Shown piece by piece: positions 44,336 through 53,408 of a stretch of DNA of 57,972 nucleotides (positions are counted from its first letter, which is position 1; the number at the start of each line of letters is the position of its first letter). Source of the stretch: JAYPHU01 sp038127535 (GTDB taxonomy: Bacteria > Pseudomonadota > Alphaproteobacteria > Rhodospirillales > UBA2165); assembly GCA_038127535.1 (NCBI GenBank), contig JAYPHU010000024.1, positions 1 to 57,972 of the forward strand, given 5' to 3'. The position numbers were made by a program, and so were the translations under genes. Below the pieces are notes generated by a model. That model was not told the DNA's origin, did not search any database, and saw only the letters and a list, made by a program, of their open reading frames with translations.

Positions 44336-44494
44336 CTAGAAATCCCAGGGCGCCCGGCCGGTTTCCGTCGCGACTTGCCCTGACGCCAATCCGATATCCT
44401 TCAGCAGCCGTGAATTCAGAGATTTCAGGTGATGCCGCTGGCGGGAGACCTCGGCCACCCGGTGGATCGCTGACCAAATGGGCCGCGCCTGCCG
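44336..44494 (-). pseudogene. DUF1127 protein remnant, 5' end lost
   Basis: Read on the minus strand the frame is WSAIHRVAEVSRQRHHLKSL, then NSRLLKDIGLASGQVATE and an end in PWDF. LLKDIGL with the preceding Arg-rich helix is the DUF1127 signature. Upstream of this, at about 44500, the frame hits a TAG and has no start codon. On the other strand a LysR fragment begins at the same place. Confidence 0.65.
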
Positions 44495-44786
44495 GACCGT
44501 CTATTCCAGTCCCAGTCACACAGGGCTTATCTGTGCGGTTGAATCCGGGGTGGCGGTGACCGCACTGGCGAAAAGCACCATGCCGGATAGTTTCAGAATG
44601 CTGGGACCGGAGGAAGGGTTTACCGAGCTGCCGTCTTTCGATATCGGGATTATTCGCACGCAGCGAGAGCAATCACCGGCGGTCGATAGCTTTGCGGCGC
44701 ACGTGATCCGATGTTTCCGGGACGGTTTGATCCCCAAATTAGGAGCCGAGACTACTGCGCCGGCTGCGGAACTGGTTCGCCCTTAG
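44478..44786 (+). pseudogene. LysR-family regulator remnant, only the C-terminal end
   Basis: The frame reads RTVYSSPSHTGLICAVESGV, AVTALAKSTMPDSFRMLGPE and FDIGIIRTQREQSPAVDSFA, the last about 100 residues of a LysR effector-binding domain. The DNA-binding half and the first part of the effector domain (about 190 residues) are missing. The 3' end overlaps the MFS gene on the other strand. LysR genes are often divergent from DUF1127 genes, so the pair probably stood head to head before a deletion. Confidence 0.72.
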
Positions 44787-45960
44787 GGTGAATCTTGATC
44801 GGCAGGTGGATCAGCGCGGCAACAATGCCCAACCCAATAGCGATTTGCCACACCAGATCATAGGAGCCAGTTGCGTCAAACAGCCATCCGCCCAGATACA
44901 GCGAGGTGAAGGAGCCGACCTGATGGCTGGCGAACACGATACCGGCCAGGGTCGCCAGATAGCGTATGCCGAACATCTGTCCCACCAGTCCGTTGGTCAG
45001 CGGCACCGTGGCCAGCCATAGGAAGCCAATGCAGAAGGCGAAAACAAGCGTAGACGCCGGCGACAACGGAATGATGATGAACCCGGCGATGACCACGGAT
45101 CGCATCGTATACAAGATGCTCAACAGATACTTCTTGCTGTATTTGTCGCCGAGCCAGCCAAAGACCAAGGTTCCAGCCAAATTCGTCACGCCGATAACAC
45201 TGATCGCAACACCCGGCAGCCATCCCGGCATTCCCCGTGTAATCAGATAATTGGGCAAGTGACCCATCACAAACATCACATGAAAGCCACACACATAGAA
45301 CCCGGCGATCAGTAACAGGTAGCCGGAATGCTTGCGTGCTTTGCTGAGCGCGTCATACAGGGATTGAGCTGCTTCAGCGCCGGCGGATTGATCCGAGGTC
45401 TTTCCCTTCAGGGCAAAAGCCAGCGGAATAATGAGCCCAAGCATTGCGGCGAGGATAAGAAGCGCATCCACATGACCAAGCGAATTAATCGTGAACTGGT
45501 TTAGCGGGGCGATAAGAATCTGTCCGGCTGTACCCATTGAGCTGGCGATACCAAAATAGAGAGAGCGGCGCTCTTCTGGAACGTGGCGCGCTACGACCGA
45601 CAAGAGGACCGCCCAGGTAGAGCCGGAACCGGAAATACCCAGGATAATGCCGGTGCTGACATGCAGCCCCCAAATCGAATCCGCATTGGCCAGCATCAGA
45701 AGTCCCAATACCTGGAAGATGCCGGCGATGGCGATCACGCGTCCCGAGCCATAGCGGTCAGCGATGGCGCCGACGAAGGGCTGAGACAGACCCCACAACA
45801 GATTCTGGATGGCGAGCGACAATGAGAAGGCCGACACGCCAATCCCGAAGGCCTGGGAGATTGGCGTCTGAAACAAGCCAAAGCTCTGGCGCATTCCCAT
45901 GGAGAGAACAAGCACCAGACTGGCGCATATGAGAACAATCAGGCCTTTTCTGGAAAGCAC
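44752..45960 (-). CDS. MFS transporter (OFA/monocarboxylate-like)
   Basis: This 402-aa protein has 12 predicted membrane helices. The motif between helices 2 and 3, GAIADRYGSGRVIAIAG, is typical of MFS, and FGWLGDKYSKKYLL is its repeat in the second half. Other blocks such as GISGSGSTWAVLLSVVARHV resemble carriers of organic acids. The substrate is unknown. The start is GTG at 45960, with AAGGAA 5-6 nt upstream. It is divergent from the CoA-transferase genes, with about 200 bp between, which hints at organic-acid or ketone-body use. Confidence 0.9.
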   Translation of the reverse strand: MLSRKGLIVLICASLVLVLSMGMRQSFGLFQTPISQAFGIGVSAFSLSLAIQNLLWGLSQPFVGAIADRYGSGRVIAIAGIFQVLGLLMLANADSIWGLHVSTGIILGISGSGSTWAVLLSVVARHVPEERRSLYFGIASSMGTAGQILIAPLNQFTINSLGHVDALLILAAMLGLIIPLAFALKGKTSDQSAGAEAAQSLYDALSKARKHSGYLLLIAGFYVCGFHVMFVMGHLPNYLITRGMPGWLPGVAISVIGVTNLAGTLVFGWLGDKYSKKYLLSILYTMRSVVIAGFIIIPLSPASTLVFAFCIGFLWLATVPLTNGLVGQMFGIRYLATLAGIVFASHQVGSFTSLYLGGWLFDATGSYDLVWQIAIGLGIVAALIHLPIKIHPKGEPVPQPAQ

Positions 45961-46161
45961 GGGCGTTCCTTTCGAACTTGTCGGACCGGGGAGTTTGCCC
46001 GCATATTGAACGGACCCCGGATGCCGATCGGTCGACTATCGAATATAGGGCTAACGGCCAAAACACAATCCAAAACGGCTTTATCCCCTATGGTCCATCC
46101 TGTAGCATCGCCGGAAAACCAAGCCGAAATCACCTCAATACTCACCTATGGGAGGGTTAGC

Positions 46162-46869
46162 ATGAATAAAGTATGCGGCAGCGCCGCCGAGGCCCTGGAG
46201 GGCCATCTCAAGGGCGGCATGATGATCATGGCCGGCGGGTTCGGGGTGTGCGGCATCCCGGAACACCTGATCGCGGCAATCCGGGATTCCGGCGTCAAGG
46301 ACCTCACGGTGGTTTCCAACAATGCTGGTATTGACGGGGCGGGCCTGGGGCTTCTGCTGGAAACCCGCCAGATCAAAAAGATGATTTCGTCCTATGTGGG
46401 AGAGAACAAAACCTTCGAGAAGCAGTATCTCGATGGTGACCTGGAGCTGGAGTTCAATCCTCAAGGCACCCTGGCGGAGCGCATTCGCGCCGGCGGCGCC
46501 GGCATTCCGGCCTTCTACACCAAGACCGGCTACGGCACGCAAATCGCCGAGGGCAAGGAGACCCGTGAATTCAACGGCGAGAACTATGTCATGGAAACCG
46601 GCCTGGTCGCCGATCTCTCCATTGTAAAGGCGGATAGGGGCGACACGGAGGGTAATCTGATCTTCCGCAAAACCGCCCGGAATTTTAATTCCATCATGGC
46701 CACGGCCAGCAAGTTCACCGTGGCCGAAGTGGAAGAACTGGTGGAGCCGGGTGAGCTCGACCCGGACCATATCCACACGCCCGGCATTTTTATTCAGCGC
46801 ATTCTCAAGGGCGAGAACTTCGAGAAACGGATCGAACAGTTGACGACCCGGTCCCGGGACGCGGCGTAG
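46162..46869 (+). CDS. scoA: 3-oxoacid CoA-transferase subunit A
   Basis: This 235-aa alpha subunit pairs with the next gene to move CoA from succinyl-CoA to acetoacetate or similar 3-oxo acids. MIMAGGFGVCGIPEHLIAAI, TVVSNNAGIDGAGLGLLL, FNPQGTLAERIRAGGAGIPA and FYTKTGYGT are family signatures. GGGAGG lies 7 nt before the ATG at 46162. A longer frame upstream to 46006 is not needed. It is followed 13 bp later by subunit B. Confidence 0.95.
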   Translation: MNKVCGSAAEALEGHLKGGMMIMAGGFGVCGIPEHLIAAIRDSGVKDLTVVSNNAGIDGAGLGLLLETRQIKKMISSYVGENKTFEKQYLDGDLELEFNPQGTLAERIRAGGAGIPAFYTKTGYGTQIAEGKETREFNGENYVMETGLVADLSIVKADRGDTEGNLIFRKTARNFNSIMATASKFTVAEVEELVEPGELDPDHIHTPGIFIQRILKGENFEKRIEQLTTRSRDAA

Positions 46870-46882
46870 AGGGAGACAAGAC

Positions 46883-47533
46883 ATGGCTTGGGACAGAGAC
46901 CAAATGGCGGCCCGCGCGGCAAAGGAACTGCAGGATGGGTTCTATGTAAATCTCGGGATCGGCATTCCGACCCTGGTGTCCAATTTCATTCCGGACGGTA
47001 TCAACGTGTCGCTACAGAGCGAGAACGGGATGCTCGGCATCGGTCCGTTCCCCTATGAGGGCGATGAGGACCCGGACCTGATCAACGCCGGCAAACAGAC
47101 GGTGACCGAACTGCCGCAGACCTCGTACTTCGACAGCGCTGCCAGCTTCGGCATGATCCGGGGCGGCCATATCGACATTGCCATTTTGGGCGCCATGCAG
47201 GTGGCGGAGAACGGTGATCTAGCCAACTGGATGATCCCCGGCAAGCTGGTGAAGGGCATGGGCGGCGCGATGGACCTGGTCGCCGGCGTCCAAAAGGTCG
47301 TGGTGATCATGGATCAGAACGCCAAGGACGGCAGCCCCAAATTCCTAAAGGAATGCAATCTGCCGCTCACCGGCACGCAGGTAGTCGACATGTTGATCAC
47401 CGATCTCGGCGTCTACGAGATCGACCGCAAAGCCGGCAAAACGACGCTGGTGGAGCTCGCTGACGGCGTCACCGTCGACGAAGTGCGGGAAAAAACCGAA
47501 GCCGGCTTCGAGGTCGCGGCGGGGTTGGGGTAG
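46883..47533 (+). CDS. scoB: 3-oxoacid CoA-transferase subunit B
   Basis: This 216-aa beta subunit carries the catalytic glutamate, Glu47, in SLQSENGMLGIGP. VNLGIGIPTLVSNFIP, GGHIDIAILGAMQV and NWMIPGKLVKGMGGAMDLV are standard. Together with subunit A it completes the enzyme for short-chain 3-oxoacid or ketone-body metabolism. It is followed by a palindrome-rich repeat region rather than a simple terminator. Confidence 0.95.
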   Translation: MAWDRDQMAARAAKELQDGFYVNLGIGIPTLVSNFIPDGINVSLQSENGMLGIGPFPYEGDEDPDLINAGKQTVTELPQTSYFDSAASFGMIRGGHIDIAILGAMQVAENGDLANWMIPGKLVKGMGGAMDLVAGVQKVVVIMDQNAKDGSPKFLKECNLPLTGTQVVDMLITDLGVYEIDRKAGKTTLVELADGVTVDEVREKTEAGFEVAAGLG

Positions 47534-47550
47534 TTTCCCCCTCCCCCTGA

Positions 47551-47684
47551 CCCCCTCCCACAAGGGGAGGGGGGATTAGAACGAGTCACCCCTCCCTTAA
47601 TGGGAGGGGCAGCGCGTTAGCGCGGGGGAGGGTGAACCCCCACAATTGTCTTTCTCTCCCCCACGCCCTCCCGTATGAGGGAGG
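47551..47684. repeat. Cluster of short GGGAGG/CCTCCC palindromes
   Basis: Three related inverted repeats occur: CCCTCCC-N5-GGGAGGG-type at 47551-47574, CCCCTCCC-TTAAT-GGGAGGGG at 47589-47609 and CCTCCC-GTATGA-GGGAGG at 47667-47684. A GCGCGTTAGCGCG element follows the second. This looks like a mosaic intergenic repeat of the kind scattered in many alphaproteobacteria. I do not assign a family name. The last palindrome abuts the start codon of the next gene. Confidence 0.7.
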
Positions 47685-48617
47685 ATGTTGTCATCGTTCA
47701 AATCCAAATGGCTTGCCTTGCCCGGCGTGATGCAGGGTGCGGTGTGGATGCTGCTCGGCGGGGCCAGTTTCGCCGGGCTCAGTGTCACCATCCGCCTCGC
47801 CACCCAAGACGTGCCCACCCTCGAAGTCGTCTTCTTTCGTAATTTTATCAACCTGCTGATCATGCTGCCGTGGCTGATGAAAATCGGCTGGTCGGCGTTG
47901 AAAACCGAACGGTTCGGCATGCACGTGATGCGCTCGACCAACGGCCTGATCTCCATGTTCTTCTGGTTCACCGCCGTCTCGATCCTTCCCTTGGCGGAGG
48001 CCACGTCGCTGGGCTTCACCGCGCCTTTGTTTGCCACTTTGGGGGCGGCGTTAATCCTGCGCGAAGACGTCCGGGCGCGCCGCTGGATTGCCATGCTGAT
48101 CGGATTCGCCGGCACGTTGATTATCCTCCGGCCGGGATTGCAGGTAGTCTCGCCGGGCGCGCTGGCGATGTTGGCCGGCGCGGTGTTCGTCGCCGTCTCC
48201 ATGCTCTGCGTAAAGTCTCTGAGCCGCACGGAATCACCTAACTCCATGGTGCTCTATATGGCGATCCTGACCACGCCAGTCTCCGCCATTCCGCTGCTGT
48301 GGGTCTGGGAGATGCCCCAGGGGATCAGTTGGCTGTGGCTGTTCGGGGTCGGGCTTACCGGGACCTGCGGTCATTTGTGTTTCAACCGCGCTATGGCGGC
48401 CGCGGATGCCTCCGCCGTTCTGCCCTACGAGTATGGCCGCCTGATCTTTGTCGCCATCATCGCCTATTTCCTGTTCAGCGAAGTTCCCGACATCTGGACC
48501 TGGGTCGGCAGCTTTGTGATTTTCGCCGCCGGGGTCTATATCGCCAACCGAGAGGCGGCGGCCGCGCGGGAAGCGCGCCGCACGGAGCGCGCCGCGAGCG
48601 AGACGGTGATGAGTTGA
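47685..48617 (+). CDS. EamA/DMT-superfamily transporter
   Basis: This 310-aa permease has ten predicted membrane helices in two EamA repeats: LLGGASFAGLSVTIRLATQD and later ISWLWLFGVGLTGTCGHLCF. TLEVVFFRNFINLLIMLPWL and VLPYEYGRLIFVAIIAYFLF are also typical. The substrate is unknown. The ATG at 47685 directly follows GGGAGG of a palindrome, leaving no spacer; TTG at 47688 would have a 3-nt spacer. The real start is therefore uncertain by one codon. Confidence 0.88.
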   Translation: MLSSFKSKWLALPGVMQGAVWMLLGGASFAGLSVTIRLATQDVPTLEVVFFRNFINLLIMLPWLMKIGWSALKTERFGMHVMRSTNGLISMFFWFTAVSILPLAEATSLGFTAPLFATLGAALILREDVRARRWIAMLIGFAGTLIILRPGLQVVSPGALAMLAGAVFVAVSMLCVKSLSRTESPNSMVLYMAILTTPVSAIPLLWVWEMPQGISWLWLFGVGLTGTCGHLCFNRAMAAADASAVLPYEYGRLIFVAIIAYFLFSEVPDIWTWVGSFVIFAAGVYIANREAAAAREARRTERAASETVMS

Positions 48618-48627
48618 GGTTATTGGG

Positions 48628-48712
48628 TCGTCGTCCACGGGCCTGACCCGTGGATCTATCGTAAAGGTGGGTGCGCGGATCACGGCCTATCGGCCGGTCC
48701 GCGCATGACGAT
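48628..48712. repeat. Intergenic palindromic repeat (two hairpins)
   Basis: TCCACGGG at 48634-48641 pairs with CCCGTGGA at 48647-48654, and TGCGCGGA at 48672-48679 pairs with TCCGCGCA at 48698-48705 around an inner GGCC..GGCC. The unit resembles mobile intergenic repeats common in alphaproteobacteria. It also follows the EamA gene and may end its transcript. Confidence 0.65.
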
Positions 48713-48750
48713 GATAAAAGACTGGCCGGTGGATGACTAAAATTTTTACC

Positions 48751-49280
48751 CTAAACCAACCCCCGCTCCCGCTTCCGCAGCACCGGGAGCAGCTCCGCCT
48801 CGAACCAGGGGTGTTATTTTGCCAGGCGGTTGTCCGCCAGGACGGATGGGGCGTTGGCAGCCTGTCCGGCAGATATTCCCACCAGCGCGCAACCGTCGCG
48901 GTCAGGGTCTTTTCCTTGTTGCCGCCCCGATAATAGTCCTTGGCGTACACGCCGACCAACAGAGTGAGTTCCAGGTTGGGCAGATGCACCATTGACTGAT
49001 CGTGCCAGGCCGGCGCGCATTCGGGCCGAGGCGGCTCGTCCCCGCCGCGCTCGAACCGGCCGGGATAACAGAATCCCATGGGCATGATGGCGATCCGGGA
49101 GGCGTCGTAGAAGGTCTCCCGGTCAATGGCCATCCACTCGCGGGGCCGGTCGCCCGATGGGTCGTTCCACGGGATGCCGGTTTCATGCACCTTGGTGCCG
49201 GGGGTTTTGCCGAGGGTATCGGCCAACCCTTCCGCCGCGCCCAGCCAGTCAGGTGCGCTAATAAACGCAGATTTGAACAT
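48751..49280 (-). pseudogene. Uracil-DNA glycosylase-family protein, frameshifted and 5'-truncated
   Basis: PGTKVHETGIPWNDPSGDR, AIMPMGFCYPGRFERGGDEP, CAPAWHDQSMVHLPNLELTL and LPTPHPSWR match a family of uracil-DNA-glycosylase-like proteins. After HPSWR the frame goes wrong; the expected end PWFEAELLPVLRKRERGLV is found one frame over, stopping at 48751. Before PGTKV the usual N-terminal Cys-rich segment and ILIVGQAPG are replaced by unrelated sequence. Both ends are therefore damaged. Confidence 0.65.
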
Positions 49281-49313
49281 CCGTTCCTGGTCCTCGCTGC
49301 TCTCATAGCGGTT

Positions 49314-50009
49314 TTATCGGTTTACGCCGCCGATCAGTTTTTCGACCGACGGCAAGATGCGCCGGACTATTTCCGCCACGCCTGCCGCATTGGGATGAAT
49401 GCCATCCTTCTGATTTAAATTGGCATTGGCGGCCACACCTTCTAGGAAAAATTTGTAAAGAGGTACATTATGTTTCTTGGCGAGCGCCGGATAAATTCGG
49501 GCAAATGCCGCCCCGTATTCCTTCCCCAAGTTGGGAGGGGCCAGCATGCCGGCCAGCAACACGTTGATTTCTGCGGCTTTCAGCCGGGTCAGGATCGCAT
49601 CTAGGTTGGCGTTTGTCTCGGCCGGGTCCAAGCCTCTGAGCCCATCATTGGCGCCCAACTCCAAAATGACCGCCTCTGGCTTGTCGGCCAGGGCCCATCC
49701 GACCCGCGCTTTACCGCCGGCGGAAGTATCGCCGGACACGCCGGCGTTGATCATGTGGACGGCATGCCCTTGTTTTCTGAGGGCTACGACCAATTGTTCC
49801 GTAAACGAATCGTTTTTTTCGAGCCCATAACCGGCGGCCAAACTATCGCCCAGCACCATCAGGCGAACCGGATTGCCGGAATTTCCATGGGCCGCCGTTA
49901 TAAATAATAGTGACGCAATAAACACTGCCGGAGTCAGGGCCGGAATCAGCGTTACCGGACGCCAATCCTTTACCCGCGAGACAAGAATGCTATGTAAGAG
50001 CATGGCCAT
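49314..50009 (-). CDS. tesA: Arylesterase/lysophospholipase of GDSL type (TesA-like)
   Basis: This 231-aa SGNH hydrolase has the catalytic serine in VLGDSLAAGYGL, the Gly block in INAGVSGDTSAGG, Asn in ILELGANDGLRG and the Asp-His pair in DGIHPNAAG. A hydrophobic N-terminus (PALTPAVFIASLLFITAAHG) is an export signal. ATGs at 50009 and 50003 are both possible. It is divergent from a YbbA/YbbP-type ABC transporter, as tesA is in many proteobacteria, with only 17 bp between start codons. Confidence 0.92.
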   Translation of the reverse strand: MAMLLHSILVSRVKDWRPVTLIPALTPAVFIASLLFITAAHGNSGNPVRLMVLGDSLAAGYGLEKNDSFTEQLVVALRKQGHAVHMINAGVSGDTSAGGKARVGWALADKPEAVILELGANDGLRGLDPAETNANLDAILTRLKAAEINVLLAGMLAPPNLGKEYGAAFARIYPALAKKHNVPLYKFFLEGVAANANLNQKDGIHPNAAGVAEIVRRILPSVEKLIGGVNR

Positions 50010-50026
50010 GACTGATTGTGAGTACC

Positions 50027-50740
50027 ATGACTGATATAACCGGCGCGCCCGCCAGCGCAATCGTCCTAAAAAATCTTGAACTGACACTGACAAGCGGCGC
50101 AGGCGCGGTCAACATCCTGCGGGGCATTGATTTAGATGTGCCAGCCGGCCAGGCGGTCGGTGTTGTGGGCCCGTCGGGCGGCGGGAAATCAACTATGATG
50201 ATGGTCGTGGCGGGGTTGGAGCGCGCCAGCTCGGGCATTGTGCAGACGGCAGGGGCCGATCTCACCCAATTGGATGAGGACGCTCTGGCGCTGTTTCGCC
50301 GGGACAATGTGGGCATCGTGTTCCAGGACTTTCATCTGATCCCGACCATGACGGCGCTGGAGAATGTGGCCATCCCGCTGGAATTCGCCGACAGGCGCAA
50401 TCACGCGTTCGAGCGGGCTGAAGCGCAATTGGAGGCGGTCGGGCTGGGCCACCGCCTGATCCATTATCCGGGGCAACTGTCCGGCGGCGAACAGCAGCGG
50501 GTCGCGTTGGCTCGGGCCTTTGCCGCGGAGCCGAAAATATTGCTGGCGGACGAGCCGACCGGCAACCTAGACGGCGAGACCGGCAAGACCATCATGGACC
50601 TGTTGTTTGATCTGCACGACCGGGCGGCGACGACCCTGTTGCTGATCAGTCACGACCCGGCATTGGCCGAGCGCTGCGACCGGGTGGTGACGTTGGCCGA
50701 TGGCAAGATCATCGATGACCGCCGGGCGGCCGGCGGCTAG
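50027..50740 (+). CDS. ABC transporter ATP-binding protein (YbbA/LolD type)
   Basis: This 237-aa ATPase has Walker A GPSGGGKST at about residue 48, signature LSGGEQQRVALARAFA, Walker B ILLADEPTGNLD and the H-loop LISHDPALAE. It belongs to the MacB/LolD/YbbA group that powers FtsX-type permeases. The start ATG at 50027 follows a GTG at 50018 in frame. It is followed by its permease after 2 bp and is divergent from tesA. Confidence 0.95.
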   Translation: MTDITGAPASAIVLKNLELTLTSGAGAVNILRGIDLDVPAGQAVGVVGPSGGGKSTMMMVVAGLERASSGIVQTAGADLTQLDEDALALFRRDNVGIVFQDFHLIPTMTALENVAIPLEFADRRNHAFERAEAQLEAVGLGHRLIHYPGQLSGGEQQRVALARAFAAEPKILLADEPTGNLDGETGKTIMDLLFDLHDRAATTLLLISHDPALAERCDRVVTLADGKIIDDRRAAGG

Positions 50741-50742
50741 AT

Positions 50743-53274
50743 ATGAGCGGCGGTTTTAAATTAGCTTTCTCCTATGCCCGGCGGGAATTGCGGGGCGGGC
50801 TTAAGGGCTTTCGCGTGTTCATCGCCTGCCTTGCGCTGGGTGTCGCCACCATCGCCGGGGTCAGTAGCCTGTCCGAGGCGGTCATCGGCGGACTGCAGCG
50901 GGACGCTAAGCGATTGCTGGGCGGGGATGTATCGCTGCGCCTGATCCATCGGCCGGCAACCCAAGAACAACAAGCCTATCTAAAATCCGCCGGCTCAATG
51001 TCGGAGATTATCGAAATGCGCGCAATGGCGCGGACCGCTACTGGTGAGGGTGGGAACCGGAGTCTGGTCGAGCTGAAGGCCGTCGATACGCCCTATCCGC
51101 TGATCGGAAAGTTCGGGGTGACCGAGGGCGGCCAGCTCAAAGAGATCCTCAAGAAAGCCGACGGCGCCTGGGGCGCGGTCGCGGGCAAGGGCTTGCTGGC
51201 CAAACTCAAACTTAAGATCGGCAACACGGTCCAGGTGGGCGACGCGCGCTACCGGATTATGGGCACTGTCGCCAGCGAACCGGACCGGGTCGCCAGTATT
51301 CTCAGTTTCGGTCCCCGGCTCCTCGTCTCTTCAGCGTCGCTACCGGACACCAAGCTGGTGCAGCCCGGCAGTCAGATCAGATACCGCTACCGAGTGGCGC
51401 TGCCTGGAAGCGCCAACCTCACCGATTGGGTCGAACAGTTAAAAGACAAATTTCCAACCGCCGGCTGGCGCATCCGGGTGGTGGACGAAGCCGCGCCGGG
51501 CCTGCGCCGGTTTGTCGAGCGGATGACCTTGTTCCTCTCCTTCGTCGGGCTGACCACCTTGCTGGTCGGCGGCGTCGGCGTGACCAATGCGGTAGAGTCG
51601 TATCTCGATGGGCGCGTGCGGACCATCGGCATGTTGAAGTGCCTGGGCGCATCGGGGGGCTTTATCTTCCGTACCTACTTTATCCAAATTCTGTCTTTGG
51701 CCATCGGCGGGATCATCTTGGGACTTATCGCCGGCGCGGTCGCACCGTTGCTGGCCGCCACGGCACTTAAAGGTCTGTTGCCCATTCAAATCGAGGCGGC
51801 GCTGTATCCCCTACCGCTGATCATTGCCACCCTATTCGGCTTGCTGATCTCGGTGACATTTGCGTTGTGGCCGCTTTCCCGGGCCCGGGCGGTGACGGCG
51901 GCTAGCCTGTTCCGGGACAAGGTTGCGCAGTCCGACTTCAAAGCCGGCGGGCGGTATCTGGCGCTGGTGCTGCTTGGTGTGGCGGCGTTGGCGGCGCTGA
52001 CCATCTGGAGCGCCAATGACAAATGGTTCGCCAGCTGGTTTGTGGCCGGCGTGATTGTGTCCCTCGTTCTCTTGCGGCTGTCGGCGGCCCTGGTCCGGCG
52101 CGTTGCCGCCAACTTCACCAACCTGCGCAGCACGACGGCGCGGCTGGCCATCGCCAATCTGTACCGGCCCGGCGCATCGACCACCAGTGTGATGTTGTCC
52201 TTAGGGCTGGGGCTCTCGGTTCTGGTCGCCATTACCCTAATCGAGGCGAACCTCAATCGCCAAGTCAAAGAGCGGTTGCCGGAAATGGCGCCGGCCTTTT
52301 TCTTTTTGGATATTCAGCCGGACCAGGTGGCGAGGTTTGATCAAACCGTTTCCGGGTTCGACGGCACCGGCGAATACCGCCGCGTGGCAAGCTTGCGGGG
52401 CCGGATCGTCAAGATCGCCGGCAAGCCGGTTGAAGAAGTCGATGTCGCGTCCGATGTTCAGTGGGCGGTCCGGGGCGACCGGGCGCTGACCTACGCCGCC
52501 AAACCCGCGGAGGATTCAAAAATCGTCGCTGGCACGTGGTGGCCCGCCGACTATGCCGGGCCGCCGCAGATTTCTCTCGACGCGAACCTAGCGCGGGGCT
52601 TCGGTATCGGGCTAGGTGACACGTTGACCCTCAACATTCTCGGCCGGGAGATTGAGGCAACAGTGGGCAGCCTGCGGTCCATCGACTGGCGTTCGCTGCG
52701 TTTTGACTTCGCCATCATTTTCGCGCCGGGCACGCTGGAAGGTGCGCCCCACAGCCATATCGCCGCCATCCGAGCGCCTGAGAACCTGGAGGACGGGATC
52801 GAGAAAGCGGTGACCGACGGCTTTCGCAATGTCTCCGTCATCCGGGTGCGGGAGGCGCTACAGTCGGCGGCAAACATTCTGGACGGCATCGGCCAGGCGG
52901 TCCGCGCCACCTCAGCCGTCACCATCATCGGCGGGGTGTTGGTTCTGGCCGGCGCGGTCGCTGCCGGACGCCGCCGGCGGGTCTATGACGCCGTGGTGTT
53001 TAAGGTGCTGGGCGCAACACGCGGCGTGATCCTCAAGGCGTTCCTGATCGAGTACGGCCTGCTGGGCGTGATCACCGGAGCGGTGTCCGCGGTAATCGGC
53101 AGCCTGACCGCCTGGGCGGTGGTGGTGTTCCTAATGCGCATGGATTGGGCGTTTGACCCGAGGGCTGTCCTGACAACGGTTCTGGTGTGTCTTGGGGTCA
53201 CCCTGGTGGTCGGGTTTGCCGGCACCTGGCGGGCGCTGGGCCAGAAAGCGGCGCCGCTCTTGCGAAACGAATAG
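50743..53274 (+). CDS. FtsX-like ABC transporter permease (YbbP type)
   Basis: This 843-aa permease of the YbbP kind has a first helix (FRVFIACLALGVATIAGVSS), a large periplasmic domain, and two sets of FtsX-type helices (FLSFVGLTTLLVGGVGVTNA; VTIIGGVLVLAGAVAAG; LLGVITGAVSAVIGSLTAWA). The duplicated layout with ten helices is typical. The YbbA-YbbP-TesA trio has been linked to handling of lipid-like compounds at the envelope, but the substrate is unproven. The full frame is open. Confidence 0.93.
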   Translation: MSGGFKLAFSYARRELRGGLKGFRVFIACLALGVATIAGVSSLSEAVIGGLQRDAKRLLGGDVSLRLIHRPATQEQQAYLKSAGSMSEIIEMRAMARTATGEGGNRSLVELKAVDTPYPLIGKFGVTEGGQLKEILKKADGAWGAVAGKGLLAKLKLKIGNTVQVGDARYRIMGTVASEPDRVASILSFGPRLLVSSASLPDTKLVQPGSQIRYRYRVALPGSANLTDWVEQLKDKFPTAGWRIRVVDEAAPGLRRFVERMTLFLSFVGLTTLLVGGVGVTNAVESYLDGRVRTIGMLKCLGASGGFIFRTYFIQILSLAIGGIILGLIAGAVAPLLAATALKGLLPIQIEAALYPLPLIIATLFGLLISVTFALWPLSRARAVTAASLFRDKVAQSDFKAGGRYLALVLLGVAALAALTIWSANDKWFASWFVAGVIVSLVLLRLSAALVRRVAANFTNLRSTTARLAIANLYRPGASTTSVMLSLGLGLSVLVAITLIEANLNRQVKERLPEMAPAFFFLDIQPDQVARFDQTVSGFDGTGEYRRVASLRGRIVKIAGKPVEEVDVASDVQWAVRGDRALTYAAKPAEDSKIVAGTWWPADYAGPPQISLDANLARGFGIGLGDTLTLNILGREIEATVGSLRSIDWRSLRFDFAIIFAPGTLEGAPHSHIAAIRAPENLEDGIEKAVTDGFRNVSVIRVREALQSAANILDGIGQAVRATSAVTIIGGVLVLAGAVAAGRRRRVYDAVVFKVLGATRGVILKAFLIEYGLLGVITGAVSAVIGSLTAWAVVVFLMRMDWAFDPRAVLTTVLVCLGVTLVVGFAGTWRALGQKAAPLLRNE

Positions 53275-53408
53275 GTGCATGAAGTGTTCGTGAATTCTCC
53301 CGGTTTCACTTGATCCTGGTGCTGATTCTGCCATATTACGTCTCAGAACCGTTCTAAATTAGAGGACAAATACTTAGGTTTCATCGCGCCACACGGAGTT
53401 ATGAAAAT

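Noticed and set aside
48687..49280. A complete 197-aa uracil-DNA glycosylase.
   Set aside because: The last part after HPSWR is out of frame and the N-terminal motif segment is missing.
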